A stretch of DNA of 5,813 nucleotides. Source: an uncultured Burkholderiales bacterium. Its GTDB lineage: Bacteria; Pseudomonadota; Gammaproteobacteria; Burkholderiales; Burkholderiaceae. Below the pieces are notes generated by a model, which was not told the DNA's origin, ran no database searches, and saw only the letters and a list, made by a program, of their open reading frames with translations. The stretch's first letter is position 1; the number at the start of each line of letters is the position of its first letter. Below are positions 1 to 5,813 of the stretch, in pieces. Location: the NCBI GenBank assembly GCA_937891045.1, contig CALBEV010000023.1:1-5813 (forward strand), read 5' to 3'. The translations under genes and the position numbers were made by a program.

Positions 1-787
1 GAATAAACCATCTGTGACATCGGCTGCTGCCTTGCTGGTTTTGGCCTTTGCGAGCCTGCATGTCAACGCCCAAAACCTCGCCATTGTCAATGGAAAAGCT
101 GTTCCAAAGGCAAGAATGACCGCACTGGCTGCACAACTCGAGCGCTCTGGCAAGCCCGTTGGACCGGAAATGGAACAACAATTGCGCGAAGAAGTGATTG
201 CGCGTGAAATCTTCATGCAAGAGGCCCAAAGACGAGGCATGGAAGCCAATGAAGACTTTAAATTTCAAATGGAAATGGCCAAACAAAGTCTTTTGATTCG
301 CGAGTTGTTCACTGATTTTCAGAAGAACACGGTGATCAGCGATGCTGAAGCCAAAGCCGAATACGACCGCTACATGGCCAACGCAGGGGACGGCAAAGAA
401 TACCGCGCCCGCCACATCCTGGTTGAAAAAGAAGATCAAGCCAAGGCCATCATTGCGAGCTTGAAAAAAGGCGGCAAGTTTGAAGAGATTGCCAAAAAGC
501 AGTCCAAGGATCCAGGCTCAGGTGCCAATGGTGGCGATTTGGAATGGGCGACACCCCAAACTTTCGTGAAGGAATTTTCGGATGCGATGGTGGCGTTGAA
601 AAAAGGACAGTTCACTGAAACACCTGTGAAGAGCCAATTTGGTTTCCACATCATCCGTCTGGATGACCTGCGCGACACACCCCAACCCAAGTTCGAAGAC
701 GTCAAGCCAGAAATCGTGCAACAGCTCCAGCAAAACAAACTGGTTGATTTTCAAAAGGCTTTGCGGGATAAAGCCAAAATCGAATAA
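1..787 (+). CDS. Exported parvulin-type peptidyl-prolyl cis-trans isomerase (PpiC/SurA-like), 5' end cut by window edge
   Basis: Predicted periplasmic foldase that isomerises X-Pro peptide bonds in envelope proteins. The open frame continues to the left edge; the first full codons read NKPSV and base 1 is a G, so the true ATG probably begins two bases outside the window, giving about 262 residues. A GTG at 14 is a weaker start because it would remove the basic residue (Lys3) of the signal peptide. Numbering from the inferred Met: short n-region, hydrophobic core about 8-20 (AAALLVLAFASL), likely cleavage after VNA at residue 24. Residues about 25-125 form a charged helical SurA/PrsA-like N-terminal region. 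The parvulin domain spans about 134-225, with ARHILV, SKDPGSGANGGDLEW and SQFGFHII motifs all present. A lysine- and glutamine-rich helical tail follows. The architecture resembles periplasmic parvulins such as Bordetella Par27; true SurA is much longer with two parvulin repeats. Family assignment is firm, the specific client proteins are unknown. It converges on the 894-1277 gene. Confidence 0.93.
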   Translation, partial: NKPSVTSAAALLVLAFASLHVNAQNLAIVNGKAVPKARMTALAAQLERSGKPVGPEMEQQLREEVIAREIFMQEAQRRGMEANEDFKFQMEMAKQSLLIRELFTDFQKNTVISDAEAKAEYDRYMANAGDGKEYRARHILVEKEDQAKAIIASLKKGGKFEEIAKKQSKDPGSGANGGDLEWATPQTFVKEFSDAMVALKKGQFTETPVKSQFGFHIIRLDDLRDTPQPKFEDVKPEIVQQLQQNKLVDFQKALRDKAKIE

Positions 788-818
788 CTGCGGTTATCAG
801 GCACCCCTTAGCGGTGTT

Positions 819-860
819 TGAGGCCAGCTTCTAGATCCTGCAGCCAAGCTGGCCACCTCA
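819..860. terminator. Inverted repeat downstream of the isomerase gene, possible terminator
   Basis: GGCCAGCTT at 822-830 pairs perfectly with AAGCTGGCC at 846-854 across a 15-base loop. Alternatively, TGAGG plus CCAGCTT (819-830) pairs with AAGCTGG (846-852) and CCTCA (856-860), giving 12 pairs with a three-base bulge. It begins 32 bases after the isomerase stop codon and lies between convergent genes. No T-run follows on either strand, so a classical intrinsic terminator is not shown; the role is inferred from position and stem strength. Confidence 0.45.
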
Positions 861-861
861 A

Positions 862-890
862 GTTGGGCCTGATTCATCATCAGGCCCAAC
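862..890. terminator. Perfect 12-bp hairpin, probable bidirectional terminator between convergent genes
   Basis: GTTGGGCCTGAT at 862-873 and ATCAGGCCCAAC at 879-890 are exact reverse complements around the five-base loop TCATC. The stem begins only three bases beyond the stop codon (894-896) of the leftward small gene and about 75 bases after the rightward isomerase stop, so it can fold in both transcripts. Neither flank has the usual run of T, which makes it an incomplete intrinsic terminator; it could also act as a 3'-end stabilising hairpin. This is the strongest secondary-structure signal I found in the window. Confidence 0.6.
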
Positions 891-893
891 CGC

Positions 894-1277
894 TCAATGC
901 GAACTTGGGTTGATCAAGTGGCTCAGCGTGAAAACTTCGCTGTTGAGCAACTTGGCGGTGCGGATTTTTTCAAATTCGTTGAGGATGCTTGACGCATCCG
1001 TGTGATTTTGAATCAGCAACTTGATGAGTTGCTCTTGCTGTCGGTGCAAGATGGCCACTTTCTTCAGGGCATCGGCCAATGCCTTCATCTCGGGCGATTC
1101 ATCTTTGGTTTCATGGGGAACGTCCATCAAGCCCTGCTTGTTCTCACCCAGTGTCAACGCTGTTTGATGGCCTTGATGGTGGCTGTTCATGACGTTCAAA
1201 TCATCTTGCAACTGGCTCAAGTGGTTCACACTGTTGTAGAGCAAATCTGCCAGTTCACGGTCTCGGGTGATGCTCAT
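894..1277 (-). CDS. Unrecognised small helical protein, probably co-transcribed behind purL
   Basis: I do not recognise this 127-residue protein. It has no signal peptide, no hydrophobic membrane segment, no cysteine and no tryptophan, so a soluble cytoplasmic protein is likely. Two amphipathic stretches stand out: residues about 5-30 (RELADLLYNSVNHLSQLQDD) and about 62-120, with hydrophobic residues at helix-like spacing (ALADALKKVAILHRQQEQLI), suggesting a helical hairpin or coiled coil. Between them lies a polar linker, about 31-61, rich in His, Gln and Asp/Glu; the whole protein has nine histidines. The ATG at 1277 is preferred because GAGAAG lies seven bases upstream; a TTG at 1292 would add five residues (MRSNP) but would overlap that site. 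It starts 31 bases after the purL stop on the same strand with no evident terminator between, so it is probably the last gene of a purL transcript. Absence of frame interruptions and good codon use support a real gene; the function is unknown. Confidence 0.75.
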   Translation of the reverse strand: MSITRDRELADLLYNSVNHLSQLQDDLNVMNSHHQGHQTALTLGENKQGLMDVPHETKDESPEMKALADALKKVAILHRQQEQLIKLLIQNHTDASSILNEFEKIRTAKLLNSEVFTLSHLINPSSH

Positions 1278-1284
1278 GGGGTTG

Positions 1285-1290
1285 CTTCTC
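1285..1290 (-). promoter_or_regulatory. Ribosome binding site of the small gene behind purL
   Basis: On the minus strand GAGAAG lies seven bases before the ATG at 1277. It is an imperfect Shine-Dalgarno match, but it selects this ATG over the in-frame TTG at 1292, whose codon directly abuts it. Confidence 0.45.
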
Positions 1291-1308
1291 AATGGTTGAT
1301 GACAGGCC

Positions 1309-4300
1309 TCAGTCTACCCAACGGCGGGCATTGCGCCACAAGCGTATCCAAGGGCTGAGATCTTCAGGCTTGGCATCAGCATGGCCAGGTGCCCAGCTGA
1401 ACTGCAATTGGAGAAACACCCGCTCGGGGTGCGGCATCATGGCGGTGAAGCGGCCGTCAGGCGTGGTGACAGCCGTCAAGCCTTGCGGGCTGCCGTTCGG
1501 GTTGAACGGGTAGGCCTCGGTGGACAGTCCATGGTTGTTGACAAAACGCATGGCGGCAATCGCTTGAGTGGGATCGCCCCGCTTTTCAAAATTGGCAAAG
1601 CCTTCGCCATGTGCAACGGCGATAGGGAGGCGGGAACCGGCCAAGCCTTGGAAAAACAAACTCGGTGAATCGAGCACTTCCACCATCGACAAACGCGCCT
1701 CAAAGCGTTCGCTTTGGTTGGTGGTGAAGCGGGGCCAGTGCTCGGCACCCGGAATCAAGCTGGCCAGCTCAGCAAACATTTGACAGCCATTGCAAACGCC
1801 CAGTCCAAAGGTGTCACTGCGGTCAAAGAAGCTTTGAAATTGCGCAGCCAACACCGGGTTGAAGGTGATGCTGCGCGCCCAGCCGATGCCTGCGCCCAAG
1901 GTGTCGCCATAACTGAAGCCGCCACAGGCCACCAAGCCCTTGAAGTCTTTCAGGTTGGCGCGGCCTTGCTGCAAATCGGTCATGTGCACGTCATAGGCTT
2001 CGAAGCCTGCTTCGGTGAAGGCATAAGCCATTTCCACATGGGAATTGACGCCCTGCTCGCGCAAAATGGCAACGCGTGGACGGCTTTGACCCACATAAGG
2101 CGCGGCCACATTGTCCAAAGCACCTGCGGACAAATGCAGATGCAAACCAGGGTCTTGGGGGTCACCGGCTGCAGCATGTTCGGCATCGGCCGTGGCGGGG
2201 TTGTCGCGCTCGCGGGCGATTTTCCAACTCACGCTGTCCCACACTTGGTGCAAATCCTGCAATGGCGCACTGAAAATTTCTTTGGCATCGCGCCAAACAC
2301 TCACCTGACCCACACCACGTTGCACTTCAGAATGCGCGGGACGGGTTTTGCCAATCACATGGCTGTGCTTGGACAAGCCGTGTTGCCGCAGCACCTGCAT
2401 CACGCGGTCGCGTTCTGAGCCCCGTACTTGAACCACCACGCCCAACTCTTCATTGAATAAGGCTTGCAAACTGCGTTCGTCTCGGCGCACTGAAACTTGT
2501 TGCGCCCAGTTTTTGCTGTCGCCGTGGTCGGCGCGGCTGTCTTGGATGCCGTCGCCCTCGTTCACCAGCAAATCGATGTTCAAGGCCACGCCCACATGAC
2601 CGGCAAAGGCCATTTCACAAACCGTGGCCCACAAACCGCCGTCGCTTCTATCGTGGTAGGCCAACAGCAAGCCTTGTTGACGTAAATCTTTCACCGCATG
2701 CACCAACTTGATGAGGTCTTGGGCATCGTCCAAATCCGGCACATCGCCACCGGCTTGGTTCAACACTTGCGCCAAGATGCTGGCACCCATGCGGTGCTGG
2801 CCTTGGCCCAAGTCAATCAAAATCAGTCTGGTGTCGTCTTCGGCGTTGAGTTGCGGGGTCAACGTGTCGCGCACATCGGCCAGTGATGCAAAGGCGGTGA
2901 TGACCAAACTCACCGGTGACGTGACCTGTTTGGTTTGACCCTGGTCTTGCCAGCGGGTTTTCATTGACAAGCTGTCTTTGCCCACCGGAATCGAGATGCC
3001 CAGTTCGGGGCACAACTGCATACCCACGGCTTGCACCGTGTCAAACAAAGCAGCGTCTTCACCGGGTTCGCCACATGCGGCCATCCAGTTGGCCGACAAC
3101 TTCAACTTGCCCAACTCGATGGGTGCCGCCAAGATGTTGGTGATGGCTTCAGCCACCGCCATGCGCCCGGAAGCGGGCGCGTTCAAAGCCGCCAAGGGGC
3201 TGCGTTCACCCAAGCTCATGGCTTCACCGGCCATGCCTTTGAAATCGGCCAAAGTCACCGCGCAATCGGCCACCGGCACTTGCCAAGGTCCGACCATTTG
3301 ATCCCGGTGACTCAAGCCGCCCACGGTGCGGTCACCGATGGTGATGAGGAAGCGTTTGCTGGCCACGGTGGGGTGGCTCAGCACTTGAATCACGGCGTCT
3401 TGCAAACGCACATCGCTCAGGTTCAAAGGCGGCGATTGGCGCTGAACGCGTTGAACATCGCGCAGCATTTTGGGGGGCTTGCCCAGCAACACGTCCAAGG
3501 GCATGTTGACCGGTGTGTCCAAGGGTTTTTGGCTGACCACCAGTTTGCGCGTCGCCGATGCCACACCGACCACCGCAAAAGGGCAACGCTCGCGCTCACA
3601 GAAAGATTTGAATTGATCCAACGAGCTGGGGTCGATCGCCAACACATAGCGTTCCTGGCTTTCATTGCTCCAAATTTCTTTGGGCGACAAACCACTTTCT
3701 TCCAGCGGCACTTGGCGCAAATCAAAACGGGCGCCGCGACCGGCATCATTCACCAATTCAGGGAAAGCGTTGGACAAACCACCGGCGCCCACATCGTGGA
3801 TGGCCAAGATGGGCGTCATCGGTCCCAAGGCATTGCAATGGTTGATCACCTCTTGGGCACGACGCTGAATTTCGGGGTTGCCGCGTTGCACCGAATCAAA
3901 ATCCAGCGCCACGCTGTTGGTGCCACTGGCCAAGGAACTGGCAGCACCGCCGCCCATGCCAATGCGCATGCCCGGACCACCCAGTTGAATCAGCAAGGTG
4001 CCGGGCGGGAATTCAATTTTGTGGGTCAGTTCTTGGCGAATCACGCCCAAGCCACCGGCCAGCATGATGGGCTTGTGGTAGCCCCGTTGCACCCCATCCA
4101 CCACTTGCTCGTATTCGCGAAAGTAACCCAGCAAATTGGGGCGGCCAAATTCATTGTTGAAAGCCGCGCCACCCAAGGGGCCTTCGGTCATGATGTCCAA
4201 GGCTGAGGCCATGTGGGCCGGTTGACCCAGCGTGCTGCCCCAGAGCTTGGACACGCTGAAACCGGTGAGGCCTGCTTTGGGTTTGGCGCCGCGCCCGGTG

Positions 4301-5280
4301 GCGCCTTCGTCGCGGATTTCCCCGCCCGCCCCTGTGGAGGCCCCGGGGTAAGGCGAAATGGCGGTCGGGTGGTTGTGGGTTTCCACCTTCATCAAGACAT
4401 GTTGCACACCTTGGCCCTTGTCGTAGCGCGGCATGAAGCCCGTGAGGGGTGCGCTGAAGGTTTCGACCCGATGCCCTTTCATCACGGCGGCGTTGTCGGC
4501 ATAAGCCACCACAGTGTGTTGCGGGTTCAGTTGGTGGGTGTTGCGGATCATGCCAAACAAGCTGTGGTTTTGCGCTTGGCCATCGACGATGAATTCGGCA
4601 TTGAAAATTTTGTGGCGGCAGTGCTCGCTGTTGGCCTGCGCAAACATCATCAGCTCGGCGTCACTCGGGTTGCGATCGAGTTGCTTGAAAGCTTGCAGCA
4701 GGTAGTCGATCTCATCGTCAGCCAGCGCCAAGCCTTCATCGGTGTTGGCTTTCACCAAGGCTGCACGCCCACCTTGCTTGACATCCACAAAGGCCAGGGG
4801 CTGGGCTGGCAAACTGGTCAACAAAGATTGCGCGTCCTGCCTGTTGGGCCAAACCGATTCGGTCATGCGGTCGTGCAACAAGGCTTGCAATGCAGAGGTC
4901 ACTGACGCTGAAAGGCTGGGCTTGAGACCTTGCAAGTGGAATTCGGTCAGTCGTTCCAAACGTCGCAACTTGAAACCGCAGTTGCGGGCGATGTCGGTGG
5001 CCTTAGAGGCCCAAGGAGACACCGTGCCCATGCGCGGCGACACCACGCAAGAGACGCCAGCGGCTGCCGCTGCAGAGGGGCTGCTTTGGACATCGAGCAA
5101 TTGCGCCATGCGCTGGTGGTCGGCCGTTGCCAGCGGCTGTTCGGTTGCCAACAAGTAGATGTGGTGAGCAGTGAAACTTTGGATCTCGGGGCAAACCGCT
5201 TGGAGTTTGGCCAGAAGGCCTTGGGATTTGAATGCGCTGAAGGCGGAGCCGCCATCAAAAAAACGGATATGAAGTGTCAC
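1309..5280 (-). CDS. purL: Phosphoribosylformylglycinamidine synthase, large single-chain type
   Basis: Catalyses the fourth step of de novo purine synthesis in the cytoplasm: FGAR + ATP + glutamine to FGAM, ADP, phosphate and glutamate. The 1323-residue chain holds the full proteobacterial architecture: PurS-like N-terminal domain (about 1-150), linker region (about 180-230, with [16 protein letters not shown]), first AIRS-type synthase half (about 290-600, with [18 protein letters not shown] at 298-315 and the [15 protein letters not shown] stretch), second half (about 640-1000, with [17 protein letters not shown] near 731-747), and a C-terminal class I glutamine amidotransferase domain (about 1065-1320). 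The amidotransferase triad is intact: Cys1163 in GVCNGCQM, His1284 and Glu1286 in PHPER. The start is GTG at 5280; it gives the expected N-terminus ([17 protein letters not shown]) and has CCAAGG six bases upstream. The E. coli enzyme has 1295 residues; the excess fits one insertion near 904-936. The gene is divergent from map and followed closely by the small gene at 894-1277. Confidence 0.98.
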   Translation of the reverse strand: MTLHIRFFDGGSAFSAFKSQGLLAKLQAVCPEIQSFTAHHIYLLATEQPLATADHQRMAQLLDVQSSPSAAAAAGVSCVVSPRMGTVSPWASKATDIARNCGFKLRRLERLTEFHLQGLKPSLSASVTSALQALLHDRMTESVWPNRQDAQSLLTSLPAQPLAFVDVKQGGRAALVKANTDEGLALADDEIDYLLQAFKQLDRNPSDAELMMFAQANSEHCRHKIFNAEFIVDGQAQNHSLFGMIRNTHQLNPQHTVVAYADNAAVMKGHRVETFSAPLTGFMPRYDKGQGVQHVLMKVETHNHPTAISPYPGASTGAGGEIRDEGATGRGAKPKAGLTGFSVSKLWGSTLGQPAHMASALDIMTEGPLGGAAFNNEFGRPNLLGYFREYEQVVDGVQRGYHKPIMLAGGLGVIRQELTHKIEFPPGTLLIQLGGPGMRIGMGGGAASSLASGTNSVALDFDSVQRGNPEIQRRAQEVINHCNALGPMTPILAIHDVGAGGLSNAFPELVNDAGRGARFDLRQVPLEESGLSPKEIWSNESQERYVLAIDPSSLDQFKSFCERERCPFAVVGVASATRKLVVSQKPLDTPVNMPLDVLLGKPPKMLRDVQRVQRQSPPLNLSDVRLQDAVIQVLSHPTVASKRFLITIGDRTVGGLSHRDQMVGPWQVPVADCAVTLADFKGMAGEAMSLGERSPLAALNAPASGRMAVAEAITNILAAPIELGKLKLSANWMAACGEPGEDAALFDTVQAVGMQLCPELGISIPVGKDSLSMKTRWQDQGQTKQVTSPVSLVITAFASLADVRDTLTPQLNAEDDTRLILIDLGQGQHRMGASILAQVLNQAGGDVPDLDDAQDLIKLVHAVKDLRQQGLLLAYHDRSDGGLWATVCEMAFAGHVGVALNIDLLVNEGDGIQDSRADHGDSKNWAQQVSVRRDERSLQALFNEELGVVVQVRGSERDRVMQVLRQHGLSKHSHVIGKTRPAHSEVQRGVGQVSVWRDAKEIFSAPLQDLHQVWDSVSWKIARERDNPATADAEHAAAGDPQDPGLHLHLSAGALDNVAAPYVGQSRPRVAILREQGVNSHVEMAYAFTEAGFEAYDVHMTDLQQGRANLKDFKGLVACGGFSYGDTLGAGIGWARSITFNPVLAAQFQSFFDRSDTFGLGVCNGCQMFAELASLIPGAEHWPRFTTNQSERFEARLSMVEVLDSPSLFFQGLAGSRLPIAVAHGEGFANFEKRGDPTQAIAAMRFVNNHGLSTEAYPFNPNGSPQGLTAVTTPDGRFTAMMPHPERVFLQLQFSWAPGHADAKPEDLSPWIRLWRNARRWVD

Positions 5281-5286
5281 GGACGG

Positions 5287-5292
5287 CCTTGG
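5287..5292 (-). promoter_or_regulatory. Ribosome binding site supporting the GTG start of purL
   Basis: On the minus strand CCAAGG ends six bases before the GTG at 5280. AAGG is a usable Shine-Dalgarno core at normal spacing. No ATG near this point gives the conserved PurL N-terminus, so the site supports the GTG as the start. Confidence 0.5.
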
Positions 5293-5336
5293 ACGTTGAG
5301 AGCTTGCGCACGTTGGCGTACTGCAAAGAAGCCCGA

Positions 5337-5342
5337 ATTTTA
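5337..5342 (-). promoter_or_regulatory. Possible -10 box of a purL promoter
   Basis: The minus strand reads TAAAAT, five of six matches to TATAAT, which would start transcription near 5330 and leave a leader of about 50 bases before the purL GTG. The best -35 candidate at suitable distance is CTGGCC (5364-5359, 16-base spacer), matching only three of six positions. The call rests on position and the -10 box alone and is weak. Confidence 0.3.
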
Positions 5343-5349
5343 GCGATAA

Positions 5350-5368
5350 GCCTCTTTCGGCCAGAGGC
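5350..5368. repeat. Inverted repeat midway between the divergent purL and map starts
   Basis: GCCTCT at 5350-5355 pairs with AGAGGC at 5363-5368 across seven bases (TTCGGCC). An overlapping GGCC-AGA-GGCC arrangement lies at 5359-5369. It falls in the -35 regions of both proposed promoters, so an operator is conceivable. It does not resemble the E. coli PurR box, and a six-base palindrome in a GC-rich gap can occur by chance. Confidence 0.35.
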
Positions 5369-5379
5369 CACGGTCAGCC

Positions 5380-5388
5380 TGAGATAAT
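5380..5388 (+). promoter_or_regulatory. Extended -10 promoter element of map
   Basis: TGAGATAAT combines the TGn extension (5380-5382) with GATAAT (5383-5388), five of six matches to the sigma-70 -10 consensus. No good -35 hexamer lies 16-18 bases upstream (GGCCAG, GCCAGA and CCAGAG are the candidates), as is common for extended -10 promoters. The predicted start of transcription is about 5395, at or one base before the map ATG. Confidence 0.5.
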
Positions 5389-5395
5389 TCCATCC

Positions 5396-5813
5396 ATGAT
5401 CACTTACAAAGACGAACAAGGCATTGCTGGCATGCGTGTGGCTGGTCGCTTGGCCTCGGAAGTGTTGGATTACCTGAGCCCGCACGTGCAACCTGGCATC
5501 ACCACCAATGAATTGGACAAATTGGCCTTCGACTACATCACGCAAGTCCAACAAGCCATTCCTGCGCCCCTGAACTACAACCCCAGCGGCAACAACCCCT
5601 ACCCCAAATCCATTTGCACCTCGATCAACCACCAGGTTTGCCATGGCATTCCCAGTGACAAGCAGCTGAAAAAAGGCGACATCGTCAACATCGACATCAC
5701 CGTCATCAAAGACAGCTGGCATGGCGACACCAGCCGCATGTTCATCGTGGGTGAAGGCTCGATTGCCGCCAAACGGCTGTGTCAAATGACCTACGACGCC
5801 ATGTGGCACGGCA
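5396..5813 (+). CDS. map: Type I methionine aminopeptidase, 3' end beyond the window
   Basis: Removes the initiator methionine co-translationally from cytoplasmic proteins whose second residue is small; a two-metal hydrolase of the pita-bread fold. From the ATG at 5396 the frame is open for 139 codons to the window edge, about half of the usual 260-270 residues. It begins MITYKDEQGIAGMRVAGRLA, matching the family start. Visible conserved elements are YPKSICTSIN (69-78), VCHGIP with the substrate-contacting His83 (E. coli His79), and NIDITVIKDSWHGDTSRMF with metal ligands Asp100 and Asp111 (E. coli Asp97 and Asp108). The remaining ligands (equivalents of His171, Glu204 and Glu235) would lie outside the window. 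Compared with E. coli as remembered, about five residues are inserted just before PYPKS (NPSGNN region), which I believe is usual in Burkholderiales. No clear Shine-Dalgarno sequence precedes the ATG. It is divergent from purL with 115 bases between starts; it is not adjacent to rpsB here, at least on its upstream side. Confidence 0.97.
   Translation, partial: MITYKDEQGIAGMRVAGRLASEVLDYLSPHVQPGITTNELDKLAFDYITQVQQAIPAPLNYNPSGNNPYPKSICTSINHQVCHGIPSDKQLKKGDIVNIDITVIKDSWHGDTSRMFIVGEGSIAAKRLCQMTYDAMWHG

Noticed and set aside
784..797. Small inverted repeat ATAAC-TGCG-GTTAT at the isomerase stop codon
   Set aside because: Only five pairs, mostly A-T, and it overlaps the stop codon; the two larger stems downstream are far better candidates for a 3'-end structure.
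1002..1358. Rightward 118-codon open frame opposite the small gene behind purL
   Set aside because: Also codon-aligned antisense. The leftward frame is preferred because it has an ATG with a plausible ribosome site, sits in line behind purL, ends at a hairpin, and encodes a soluble helical protein of balanced composition.
1714..2418. Rightward 234-codon open frame opposite the 3' part of purL
   Set aside because: Same codon-aligned antisense frame as the other long frames. The purL strand carries an intact amidotransferase domain here, which explains all the coding signal.
3031..4905. Long rightward open frames (391 and 230 codons, at 3031-4206 and 4213-4905) opposite purL
   Set aside because: They lie in the antisense frame whose codons coincide exactly with purL codons. 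A stop there needs a TTA, CTA or TCA codon in purL, and these are rare at this base composition; the break at 4204-4206 is such a TCA serine codon. The translations look like no known family and are rich in His, Gln, Ala and Gly, as reverse-complement shadows are.
5112..5119. GCTGGTGG, identical to the E. coli Chi recombination site
   Set aside because: It lies inside purL codons, occurs once as far as I saw, and the octamer's role is not established for betaproteobacteria; chance occurrence is the simpler reading.
5293..5315. Direct repeat ACGTTG at 5293-5298 and 5310-5315 in the purL leader
   Set aside because: A six-base repeat in a 115-base gap is unremarkable, and it overlaps no other signal apart from lying near the ribosome site.
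5255..5809. Leftward 184-codon open frame opposite map
   Set aside because: It is codon-aligned antisense to map, runs through the intergenic region into the start of purL, and has no recognisable domain. The rightward strand encodes a clear methionine aminopeptidase.

Overview
The window looks like an ordinary stretch of housekeeping chromosome from a betaproteobacterium, most likely a Comamonadaceae-type member of Burkholderiales. The grounds are the long single-chain PurL, the mid-50s % GC (estimated by eye), and the wording of PurL and of a Map protein that carries a short insertion before its PYPKS motif. The family-level placement rests on remembered homologues and is only moderately secure. 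No phage, transposon, CRISPR, tRNA or rRNA sequence was seen, and no gene cluster that suggests a new defence, secretion or biosynthetic system.

Layout, left to right. A rightward gene for an exported parvulin-type peptidyl-prolyl isomerase fills 1-787; its start codon is probably cut by the left edge after two bases. The gap at 788-893 holds two strong inverted repeats in tandem and separates convergent genes, so it is probably a shared termination region. A small unrecognised helical protein (894-1277) and the very large purL (1309-5280) both run leftward and are 31 bases apart, so they are probably co-transcribed with purL first. A 115-base divergent intergenic region (5281-5395) holds the control signals for purL (leftward) and map (rightward). 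The map gene (5396 to the right edge) encodes type I methionine aminopeptidase and is cut off by the window end.

Functionally the genes are core but unrelated: envelope protein folding (the isomerase), de novo purine synthesis (PurL, fourth step) and removal of the N-terminal methionine from new proteins (Map). The most checkable observations are an extended -10 box placed so that map mRNA could be leaderless, a palindrome midway between the two divergent starts, an insertion of about 28 residues in PurL compared with the Escherichia coli enzyme as remembered, and the orphan gene behind purL. Long open frames on the opposite strand of purL and map are by-products of codon choice and are not annotated.
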